24,149 nt of DNA, taken from NCBI GenBank assembly GCA_012961745.1, contig DTYT01000324.1, forward strand, positions 1-24,149. Reading direction: 5' to 3'. This document shows, piece by piece, positions 16,401-23,260 of this stretch. The DNA is from Kiritimatiellia bacterium. Its GTDB lineage: Bacteria; Verrucomicrobiota; Kiritimatiellia; B70-G9. Position 1 is the stretch's first letter, and each line of letters begins with the position of its first letter. Under the pieces are notes generated by a model, which saw only the letters and a program-made list of their open reading frames with translations, searched no databases and had not been told where the DNA came from. A program made the translations under genes and the position numbers.

Positions 16401-17033
16401 GTGGCCAGAAGGTCCCGAGAAGCGTCGGTGCGACTGGACTCCTTCCTGGATATCATGACCTGCCTGGTCGGGGTACTGGTCCTGATCATATTGCTCACCG
16501 GGATTGATGCCGCCCAGATCCAAGTGCTTATTCCCACCCCGCTCGGTCATGCAGCCGACCTCCGGCAGATAATCATCGAGTGCCGTAACGATATGCTTTA
16601 CCTAGTTCCCCTGGACGACATCCGACAGCACGCAGTAAAGGCCCTTGACGAGATTTCGGAAGAAGCCGCCGGTGACATGGTCAAGGTGATGCAATTGCTT
16701 GCCGAGCGGCGTGTGAGGGTGGGGGACTACGAAGTGGATCTCGCCCAGGCCATGAGCGGACACCTGATTTTGGTTCCCGTGCCTGGAGAAGAGGGGTATG
16801 CGCTGCGCAGCATAGAAACCGAGACAGCGGGCAAGTGGTTCGGGAGGATTCTCGCGCGCATTGATACCAAGGAGGAAATGCTCACTTTTCTTGTACGTGA
16901 TGACAGCTATACGGTTTTCAAGCGGGCCCGTGCTCTGGCCTGGCAGAAGAAGATAGAGGTCGCCTACGAGCTGCTGGACGCGCGCGACGTGATTCGTTTC
17001 GGACCCGGAGGCGAGCTCACGCTGGCCCAGTAG
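16401..17033 (+). CDS. Single-pass ExbD/TolR-like protein with the membrane aspartate
   Basis: 210-aa protein, third gene of the motor operon, starting at GTG 16401 with AAGGAG nine bases upstream. The N-terminus RRSREASVRLDSFLDIMTCL leads into one membrane helix (about 15-36). Asp17 in FLDIMTCLVG sits where ExbD and TolR carry the essential proton-binding Asp. The remaining 170 residues are a soluble, presumably periplasmic, mixed alpha/beta domain (IIIECRNDMLYLVPLDD, GHLILVPVPGEEGYALRSIE, FLVRDDSYTVFKRARALAWQKKIEVAYELL) that I do not recognise as OmpA-like or peptidoglycan-binding. With the preceding gene it would supply a hetero-pair of D-type subunits to the MotA/ExbB-like channel. The family call rests on topology, the Asp and context. 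Confidence 0.7.
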   Translation: MARRSREASVRLDSFLDIMTCLVGVLVLIILLTGIDAAQIQVLIPTPLGHAADLRQIIIECRNDMLYLVPLDDIRQHAVKALDEISEEAAGDMVKVMQLLAERRVRVGDYEVDLAQAMSGHLILVPVPGEEGYALRSIETETAGKWFGRILARIDTKEEMLTFLVRDDSYTVFKRARALAWQKKIEVAYELLDARDVIRFGPGGELTLAQ

Positions 17034-17104
17034 CCACTCTGCGGAGAGGGCATAACGCGGAAGAGAGTTACGAATTCCTGTCGGGCCGCAGCGATTTCCG
17101 GAGT

Positions 17105-17149
17105 TTGCCTGGGAGTGCGTACTCTGCTATAGGAGAGTGCGTCCTCTGC
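17105..17149 (+). promoter_or_regulatory. Putative fabZ promoter with embedded tandem repeats
   Basis: TTGCCT (17105-17110), 17 bases, then TATAGG (17128-17133): four of six matches in each element. GAGTGCGTACTCTGC (17113-17127) fills the spacer and recurs as GAGTGCGTCCTCTGC (17135-17149) with one mismatch, 22 bases on, over the expected start site. The repeats thus flank the -10, as operators often do. ACTCTGC and GGAGAG around the -10 echo ACTCTGCGGAGAG at 17036-17048. Confidence 0.45.
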
Positions 17150-17204
17150 GTTGCGGGCGCTCGAGAATCAGCGTGAAAGGTTGTCAAGTCGGAGGTAGGG
17201 GAAC

Positions 17205-17642
17205 ATGTCGGGCCTAGAGATAGAAGAGATCCTGCGGATTCTGCCTCACCGCTATCCGATGCTCATGGTGGACCGAGTGGTGGACCTGGACACCAAGGCC
17301 CAGAAGATCCGTGCGATCAAGAATGTTTCCTTCGATGCCGGCTACCTTCAGGGTCACTTTCCGGGTGAGCCGGTGTTGCCCGGTGTGCTGCAGCTCGAAG
17401 CCATGGCTCAAACCGGTGGCATCCTGCTCAATCGTATGTACGGGCGCGAAGGGCAGATCGCCTATTTCACCGGGATCAGCCGCGCGCGGTTCCGGCGGAT
17501 CGTGAAGCCTAGTGACCGGATGGAAATAGAAGTAGACCTTGATCGGGTTAGGCTGGGGGCGGCTCGCGTCAGGGGCGTAGTGAAGGTCAATGGTGAAGTG
17601 GCATGCGAAGCGGATATGAGCTTCCACATGAAGCGGGGCTGA
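17205..17642 (+). CDS. fabZ: 3-hydroxyacyl-[acyl-carrier-protein] dehydratase FabZ
   Basis: Cytoplasmic hot-dog-fold enzyme that dehydrates (3R)-hydroxyacyl-ACP to trans-2-enoyl-ACP in fatty acid elongation. It draws on the same substrate pool that LpxA uses for lipid A. At 145 aa the length is standard. The opening LPHRYPMLMVDRV (13-25) and the active-site block LQGHFPGEPVLPGVLQLEAMAQ (48-69), with catalytic His51 and Glu65, are classic. ATG 17205 has GGAGGT eight bases upstream, the best ribosome site in the operon. It is the first gene of a tightly packed set, with lpxA starting four bases after its stop. It is a stand-alone FabZ, not the LpxC-FabZ fusion known from some phyla. Confidence 0.97.
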   Translation: MSGLEIEEILRILPHRYPMLMVDRVVDLDTKAQKIRAIKNVSFDAGYLQGHFPGEPVLPGVLQLEAMAQTGGILLNRMYGREGQIAYFTGISRARFRRIVKPSDRMEIEVDLDRVRLGAARVRGVVKVNGEVACEADMSFHMKRG

Positions 17643-17646
17643 GGCC

Positions 17647-18420
17647 GTGGCCGAGATTCATCCCACCGCCATTGTTTCTGAGGGGGCTAAGCTGGGCGAG
17701 GGGGTCGTGGTGGGTCCCTATGCGGTCATCGGACCGCATGTCGTCCTGGGGCGGAGTACTAGGATAATGTCGCATGCGGTAGTGGAGGGACATACCCGTA
17801 TTGGAGAGGGTTGTATCGTCTACCCCTTTGCCAGCATCGGGCAGCGGACGCAGGATTTGAAGTACAAAGGAGCTACCACCTACGTGGAGATACTGGAGGG
17901 CACAACGATTCGGGAGTTTGTGACCGTGAATTCGGCCACGGATGAGCATGGAGTCACCCGCATAGGCAGGGGGTGTCTGCTGATGGCCTACGCCCACGTG
18001 GCCCACGACTGCCGCCTGGAAGATGGTGTAATTCTTGCCAACTGCGCTACGCTAGGAGGGCATGTATTGATCGAGGAGGCAGCCGTGATCGGCGGGCTGT
18101 CGGGCATTCATCAGTTTGTAAGGATCGGACGCCTGGCGATGGTGGGGGGATGTTCCAAGGTTACGCAAGACATTCCGCCTTTCATGCTGGCGGATGGCCA
18201 CCCGGCGGCTGTGCGGGGGATCAATGTAGTGGGACTGCAGCGGAAGGGCTTTTCCGCAGAGTCAATAAGGCGCATCAAGGAGGCACATCGGATCCTTTTC
18301 CGCGCAGGGCTACCGCTCGGCGCCGCGCTGGAACGCCTGGAGACCACTGCGGGCGAAAGCGAAGAGGTCGCCCATATCTGCCGTTTTGTCGGTGCATCGG
18401 AAAGGGGGATAGCGCGTTGA
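17647..18420 (+). CDS. lpxA: Acyl-ACP--UDP-N-acetylglucosamine O-acyltransferase LpxA
   Basis: First enzyme of lipid A synthesis; it transfers an (R)-3-hydroxyacyl chain from ACP to the 3-OH of UDP-GlcNAc in the cytoplasm. 257 aa from GTG 17647. The N-terminal half is a left-handed beta-helix of hexapeptide repeats (IHPTAIVSEGAKLGEGVVVGPYAVIG). The catalytic His120 lies in MAYAHVAHDC, and GGLSGIHQFVRIGRLAMVGGCSKVTQDIPPFMLADGHPA matches the acyl- and nucleotide-binding region. The C-terminal helices begin at GLQRKGFSAESIRRIKEA. It follows fabZ by four bases and its TGA overlaps the secretin TTG start. Acyl-chain length preference cannot be judged reliably. Confidence 0.97.
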   Translation: MAEIHPTAIVSEGAKLGEGVVVGPYAVIGPHVVLGRSTRIMSHAVVEGHTRIGEGCIVYPFASIGQRTQDLKYKGATTYVEILEGTTIREFVTVNSATDEHGVTRIGRGCLLMAYAHVAHDCRLEDGVILANCATLGGHVLIEEAAVIGGLSGIHQFVRIGRLAMVGGCSKVTQDIPPFMLADGHPAAVRGINVVGLQRKGFSAESIRRIKEAHRILFRAGLPLGAALERLETTAGESEEVAHICRFVGASERGIAR

Positions 18421-20339
18421 AGTCCGTGGTAGCAGGTGTCTGTCTGGCGCTGGGAGGGATGCTGGCGCTGGCGGCCGCGCCCGAGGCCGTGCGGGAGGGT
18501 ATGGTCGCGGTACAAAAGACGGTCGACTTCAACTTCGAGCAGGTAGACATTCACATTCTGGCCCGGATCGTCGCCGAACTTACCGAGCGGAGAATCGTGA
18601 TCGGTGACGGCGTCCAGGGTCGGGTGACTATTGTCAGCCCGGGCCGCATCGCCGTTTCGGAGATCTGGCCGCTTTTCCTCTCGGCGCTGCGCGCGCAAGG
18701 GCTGGCGGTGTATCGTTCCGGGAATGGGTGGGTCGTGGTTCGTGTGGCAGAACCCAAGCAAGTCCTGGGGCCGGCGGGGAGGGGAGGTGGTGGACTGGAG
18801 ACCCGGGTTCTCGAGCTGCATAACGTAAATGCCGTCGATGTTCAGCGGACTCTCAGGATGCTGGTAGCGGGCGGCGAGAGGGGGTCGGTAATGGCGTTTC
18901 CCCCCAGTAATCATCTTATCGTCACCGCCGACGCCGAGACGTTGCAGCGGGTGGAGGCGATCCTGGAGCAGCTTGACCAGCGGGGAGCGGGTCGTGTGGC
19001 TCAAGTGGTCCGGCTGAAGCATGCGTCGGCGGTGGAGCTGGCGGCCGCGTTGCAGGAAGTCTCCCGGGGGGCGGCCACGTCACGGAATGTCTTTGCGACG
19101 GCGGTGAGGAACGTGGCTGCGGGTATGGGCGGCATGCCTAGCGGGGTAACCGTGGTGCCTGCGCGGCAGGCTAACAGTCTTGTGGTGGTGGGCCCTCCGG
19201 CCGAGGTCCGGGAGTTGTGTCGAATCGTGTCGTTGCTGGACGTGGAACCAGAATCGCACCGGGGGCCTTTGAACGCCATTTTTCTGAAGTATTTGTCCGC
19301 CGAGGATGCGGCTGCCAGTCTGAAGAAGCTGTTGGAGCAGCAGCCGGAAGCGGGGGGGAGGAAAATAGGGATAGAGTTCAGCAGGGCGAACAATGCGCTA
19401 TTGGTCCGTGCGGATCCCAAGGATTTCGAGTGGCTCAGAAGGTTGGTCGAAGATCTGGACCGTATGCCGGAGCAGGTATTGGTGGAAATTCTCATCGCCG
19501 AGGTGGGACTGGATCATACGCTGGAGCTGGGGGTGGAGTGGTCTACGATAGACTTGCCCGCCGAGGGGCGTACCACGGTGATCGGGAGAAGCCGTCCGGA
19601 GGAAGTCGACCGGATTATGGACCTGATCGCCGAAGGGATATTCCCCCAAGGCCTCTCATTGGGCGTGGCGCGCGGCGTATACCGGGACTCCGCGGGACGC
19701 CTGGCACCCCGTATTCCGTTCCTGCTCAGGGCGTTGGCTGGGGATCGGGACGTCAAGATCCTATCCAGCGTTCCCTTATGGGCCCAGAACAACAGTGAGG
19801 CGAGCGTCAGCGTGGTGGAAAATATCCCGGTACTGCGTTCCACGATCCAGGGGGGGGCCGGTACTGCACGGGATGTGATTCAGAACATTGAACGGGTGGA
19901 CGTCGGCATCAAGCTCAAGATGATTCCGCATGTGAATCCCGACCGCGAGATAACCATGGAGCTCAATCCCAGTATTGAAGCCATTATCGACCGCGGTCCA
20001 CCCGACATGCCTTTTACACCGACCATCGCCAAGCGAGAGGTTTCCACCACCGTGACGGTACCGGACGAGGCCACGATAGTGATCAGTGGGTTGATACGCG
20101 AGGACCGTGTCAAGGTTCAATCCAAGGTGCCGTTGTTGGCGGACATTCCTGTGCTGGGGGCGCTGTTCCGTCATACCTCGGAGCGAGTCAAACAGAGCAA
20201 TCTGATCATATTTGTTACCCCGCACATTGTGACGGATCAGGCGCAGGCCCGCAGGATAGGGGAGCAACTGGAGCAGAAGACCGGGTTGCCGCGGGAGAGG
20301 ATCCGGTTGGGAGGAGACGCGGGCAGGGCGCGGCCATGA
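18417..20339 (+). CDS. gspD: Type II secretion/type IV pilus secretin (GspD-like)
   Basis: Outer-membrane secretin, 640 aa, which would form the ring through which substrates or pili leave. The frame is open far upstream inside lpxA, but the signal peptide (MKSVVAGVCLALGGMLALAAA) fixes the start at TTG 18417, overlapping the lpxA stop as TTGA; GTG 18426 is an alternative. AAGGGGG lies about eight bases upstream of the TTG. Domains: N0 (about 35-112), N1 (129-188), N2 (195-275), N3 (283-352) and the secretin barrel (about 445-604), ending in the signature KVPLLADIPVLGALFRHTSE with LIIFVTPHIV. N1-N3 are ring-building repeats. An E-type ATPase and F-type platform gene follow with overlapping stops and starts, supporting GspD over a lone PilQ. 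The C-terminal tail is short. Confidence 0.92.
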   Translation: MKSVVAGVCLALGGMLALAAAPEAVREGMVAVQKTVDFNFEQVDIHILARIVAELTERRIVIGDGVQGRVTIVSPGRIAVSEIWPLFLSALRAQGLAVYRSGNGWVVVRVAEPKQVLGPAGRGGGGLETRVLELHNVNAVDVQRTLRMLVAGGERGSVMAFPPSNHLIVTADAETLQRVEAILEQLDQRGAGRVAQVVRLKHASAVELAAALQEVSRGAATSRNVFATAVRNVAAGMGGMPSGVTVVPARQANSLVVVGPPAEVRELCRIVSLLDVEPESHRGPLNAIFLKYLSAEDAAASLKKLLEQQPEAGGRKIGIEFSRANNALLVRADPKDFEWLRRLVEDLDRMPEQVLVEILIAEVGLDHTLELGVEWSTIDLPAEGRTTVIGRSRPEEVDRIMDLIAEGIFPQGLSLGVARGVYRDSAGRLAPRIPFLLRALAGDRDVKILSSVPLWAQNNSEASVSVVENIPVLRSTIQGGAGTARDVIQNIERVDVGIKLKMIPHVNPDREITMELNPSIEAIIDRGPPDMPFTPTIAKREVSTTVTVPDEATIVISGLIREDRVKVQSKVPLLADIPVLGALFRHTSERVKQSNLIIFVTPHIVTDQAQARRIGEQLEQKTGLPRERIRLGGDAGRARP

Positions 20340-22027
20340 ATGCATCTGAGCTAGTTCTGGCCTCGGGTGCGGCCACCCGGGATGACTTGGAGAGGATCCG
20401 TCGGGAAAAGGGGAGGGTTCCCGCCGAGTGGCTGGAGTTGTGCACCGCTCTGGCGGAATCGGGCGTGGTCTCCGAGTCGCAGATAATGGATGCGGTGGGC
20501 CGGGTGTGTGCGCTGAAGACGTTACACAGTATTGCCGACGAAATGCTGGACCCTTCCCTGGTCGGCGATATCCCCTTGGAATGGGCACGCCAGCACTTGA
20601 TTTTGCCGGTGCGACTGGATGGTTCGGCAGTGGGTGTTCTGCTGGCCGACCCTACCCGGACCGACGCCGCCCACGATATATCCGTGGTACTGGGAGTCGA
20701 GGCCGAGCCGATTTTGGCCCCCCCGCAGATAGTGCGCCAGGGAATTGAGCGCTGCTACCTGCGCCGGGAGCGGCGTCCGGCCGATGTCGCAGGCACCTTG
20801 GATTCCAGCAGTCGGCGGGAAGAGAAAGCCGGTACCGATATACTCAGCACGCCGCGCGACGCGCCGGTCACTCAGATGGCCAACCTGATCTTGCTTAACG
20901 CGGTTCGTGCGGGTGCTTCGGACATCCACATCGAGCCGGCCGAAGGGCACCTGAGGGTCCGTTACCGTATAGACGGCGTTCTCTACGAGCAGGAGCCACC
21001 GCCGCGTGAGATGGAAGCCGCGCTGGTGTCGCGGATAAAGATCATGGCTGGACTGGATATCGCGGAACGCAGATTACCCCAGGACGGAACCGCGCGGGTA
21101 AGGGTGGGAGACCGCGAGTTGGACGTCCGTGTGTCGTGCGTGCCGGTGGCTGATGGAGAACGCGTCGTCCTGCGTATTCTACACCGGGAAGCCGTTCTTC
21201 TACCGCTGGATTCCTTGGGAATGCCGCCGGAGACTGTGGGTGTATTCCGCAATCTTCTGTGCGAGCCTCAGGGTGCGATCTGGGTGACCGGGCCTACGGG
21301 AAGCGGAAAGACCACTACTCTGTACGCCGCGTTGCAGGAACTGGATTGCGCGCATGCGAACGTGATGACCATTGAGGACCCTGTGGAGTACCATCTTCCG
21401 AACATAGCCCAGCTGTCGGTCAGGCCGAAGATCGGGCCGACATTTGCTGCAGGATTACGCCATATCCTGCGGCAGGATCCGGACGCTATTCTGGTCGGGG
21501 AAACCCGGGATACCGAGACGGCAGAGATTGCAGTTCGTGCTTCGCTTACCGGACATCTGGTCCTCAGTACCCTGCACACGACGGACGCACCCGGAGCCGT
21601 AATTCGGCTGATGGACATGGGGGTGCCTCCCTACATGCTCTCCGCCGCGATCATGGGTGTAATCGCACAGCGGCTGGTTCGGAGACTGTGCCCCGGGTGT
21701 CGGGAGCCTCAGCGGCTTCCGGAGGAATTGCTGGAGCGCATCCCGCGCCTGGGGTGCCTGAAGACGGCGCGCACCTACCGTGCGGTGGGCTGTGATTCCT
21801 GCCTGGAGGGTTACCGGGGACGGACAGGGATTTTCGAGTTCATGACTGTCCCTGAAGAACTGCGGGAATTGATCCGGGAGGGAGTCGACCACTCCACCTT
21901 GCGGCAGGCTGCGCGGAAGGCCGGGATGAAGACGCTGCTGGAGGCAGGATTCGACAAGGTCGCAGATGGTACCACAGACGTCCAGGAGTTGCTGCGCTGC
22001 GTCGGTCACAAGTTTGCTGCCTTGTGA
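20336..22027 (+). CDS. gspE: Type II secretion/type IV pilus assembly ATPase (GspE/PilB family)
   Basis: Hexameric cytoplasmic ATPase that powers pseudopilus or pilus extension, 563 aa. An N-terminal GspE/PilB domain covers about 45-145, then linker. ASDIHIEP (194-201) and RYRIDGVL (209-216) open the N2 domain. Walker A is GPTGSGKT (319-326, Lys325), the Asp box TIEDPVEY (345-352), Walker B DAILVGETRD (383-392), and the His box LVLSTLHTTDAPGA (408-421). Two CxxC pairs (Cys452/455, Cys486/489) form the zinc-binding element. Slight oddity: Walker B reads GETRD where the family normally has GEIRD. ATG 20336 overlaps the secretin stop (ATGA) and the gene's own TGA overlaps the next GTG, so translation is coupled. 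GspE versus PilB is decided only by context. Confidence 0.94.
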   Translation: MNASELVLASGAATRDDLERIRREKGRVPAEWLELCTALAESGVVSESQIMDAVGRVCALKTLHSIADEMLDPSLVGDIPLEWARQHLILPVRLDGSAVGVLLADPTRTDAAHDISVVLGVEAEPILAPPQIVRQGIERCYLRRERRPADVAGTLDSSSRREEKAGTDILSTPRDAPVTQMANLILLNAVRAGASDIHIEPAEGHLRVRYRIDGVLYEQEPPPREMEAALVSRIKIMAGLDIAERRLPQDGTARVRVGDRELDVRVSCVPVADGERVVLRILHREAVLLPLDSLGMPPETVGVFRNLLCEPQGAIWVTGPTGSGKTTTLYAALQELDCAHANVMTIEDPVEYHLPNIAQLSVRPKIGPTFAAGLRHILRQDPDAILVGETRDTETAEIAVRASLTGHLVLSTLHTTDAPGAVIRLMDMGVPPYMLSAAIMGVIAQRLVRRLCPGCREPQRLPEELLERIPRLGCLKTARTYRAVGCDSCLEGYRGRTGIFEFMTVPEELRELIREGVDHSTLRQAARKAGMKTLLEAGFDKVADGTTDVQELLRCVGHKFAAL

Positions 22028-23217
22028 GGACATACCGCTATAGAGGCATCACCAGCTCCGGCAGCCTTGCACGTGGACTGATCGAGGCGGATAACGCCAA
22101 GGACGCACGCACACGCCTGCTGGGCGGTGGAATCATAGCTGAGGAGCTGGCGCCGCTCGGCTCGGGTGCCGGAGACCGGCGGATGAGGATTCCGCGACGG
22201 GCCCGGGCCGAACTGTACCGCGGTCTGGCCGATCTGATAAATGCCGGCATGCCTGCCAGCCAGGCGCTAGCATCGCTGCGTGAAACTCTGGGTGACCGGC
22301 GGACGCAGATGCTTGCCGCGCTGGCGCTGGATCGGATCCGTGAGGGTGCCTCCCTGGCCGACGCCCTTGCGCAAGCGGATATCACCTACGACGAGGCAGA
22401 GCGCATCCTGATCTCGGCGGGAGAGAAATCCGGACGGGTGGCCGACTTACTTTTGCGGACCGCGGAGCATCTGGAACGTGAAGCGGACCTGTATGAACGG
22501 GTGAGAGCGCTGTGTTTCTATCCGTTTCTGGTCGCCGTCCTGGCATTGGGAGTGGCCGGCTTGATGTTTTTCGTCGTAATGCCGCGATTCCTGATGATGC
22601 TTCAGAAGGCTGGCGTTGCCCTGCCGGCAGGGGCGGAGACAGGCCTTTTACTGGCCCGGGGGGTGCTCGCTGCGATTGCTGCGGGGCTGGTCCTGTTGCT
22701 TGCCTTGGTATTCGTGGGGGGCAGACGAGATGCTCATGGACGGGTCTTGGTCGAGCGTGTTCTCCGGAGGATGCCCCTGATCGGGCCGGTGCTGGCCGCC
22801 CGGCATACGGCACGAATGGCGCGGACGTTTTCTCTTCTGCTGAAAGGTGGGGTGGATACCGTTCAGGCCTTGCGTATGTCCGTTGAGGCCTCAGGCAGCC
22901 CTCTGGCGGCATCGATGAGCGGGGAGGCGGCCGCTGCAGTTGAGCATGGGGCGGCGGTCTCCGAGGCGGTGAATTCTTTGGCCGGTATCGATCCGACGAT
23001 CTCACGATGGTGTCGCATCGGCGAGTCTTCGGGGGATCTGGCCGGAGCATTGGAGCGGGGGGCGGAAGTGTTCCTGCGAAAATGGCTGCAGAGTGCCGAG
23101 CATCTGGTCGCGACGCTTGAGCCGCTTCTGGTGTTGGGGGTGGGTGCTCTGGTGCTTCTGGTTGCCGTGAATCTGTTGCTCCCGGTTCTCCGGCTTAGCA
23201 GGAGCCTGGCATTCTGA
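22024..23217 (+). CDS. gspF: Type II secretion/type IV pilus inner-membrane platform protein (GspF/PilC family)
   Basis: Polytopic inner-membrane protein on which the pseudopilus or pilus is assembled by the E-type ATPase, 397 aa. The N-terminus YRYRGITSSGSLARGLIEADNAKDAR is the usual GspF start. Two repeated T2SSF helical domains follow at about 62-185 (LYRGLADLINAGMPASQALASL...SAGEKSGRVADLL) and 265-385 (MARTFSLLLKGGVDTVQALRMS...RIGESSGDLAGALE). Membrane segments are at about 163-187, 210-232 and 367-390. GTG 22024 overlaps the ATPase stop (GTGA). It is the last gene of the run: no pseudopilin, prepilin peptidase, GspC or GspL/M gene follows before the strand switches. Confidence 0.93.
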   Translation: MRTYRYRGITSSGSLARGLIEADNAKDARTRLLGGGIIAEELAPLGSGAGDRRMRIPRRARAELYRGLADLINAGMPASQALASLRETLGDRRTQMLAALALDRIREGASLADALAQADITYDEAERILISAGEKSGRVADLLLRTAEHLEREADLYERVRALCFYPFLVAVLALGVAGLMFFVVMPRFLMMLQKAGVALPAGAETGLLLARGVLAAIAAGLVLLLALVFVGGRRDAHGRVLVERVLRRMPLIGPVLAARHTARMARTFSLLLKGGVDTVQALRMSVEASGSPLAASMSGEAAAAVEHGAAVSEAVNSLAGIDPTISRWCRIGESSGDLAGALERGAEVFLRKWLQSAEHLVATLEPLLVLGVGALVLLVAVNLLLPVLRLSRSLAF

Positions 23218-23219
23218 AG

Positions 23220-23237
23220 CCGGCAGTTGCGTGCCGG
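23220..23237. terminator. Small hairpin between convergent gspF and the ArnT-like gene
   Basis: CCGGCA (23220-23225) and TGCCGG (23232-23237) form a 6-bp stem with loop GTTGCG, three bases past the gspF stop in a 43-base convergent gap. The position suits a shared terminator, but no T-tract follows on either strand. Confidence 0.35.
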
Positions 23238-23260
23238 AGTTGACGCGGCACTGAACCGTA

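Noticed and set aside
14183..17033. Zorya-type defence system
   Set aside because: The motor protein has a ZorA-like tail, but there is no ZorB-type OmpA domain, no ZorC/D/E effector and no neighbouring defence gene.
17973..18416. Long N-terminal extension of the secretin
   Set aside because: The frame is open, but the region codes for LpxA in another frame and the translation is unlike any secretin. The signal peptide fixes the start at 18417.
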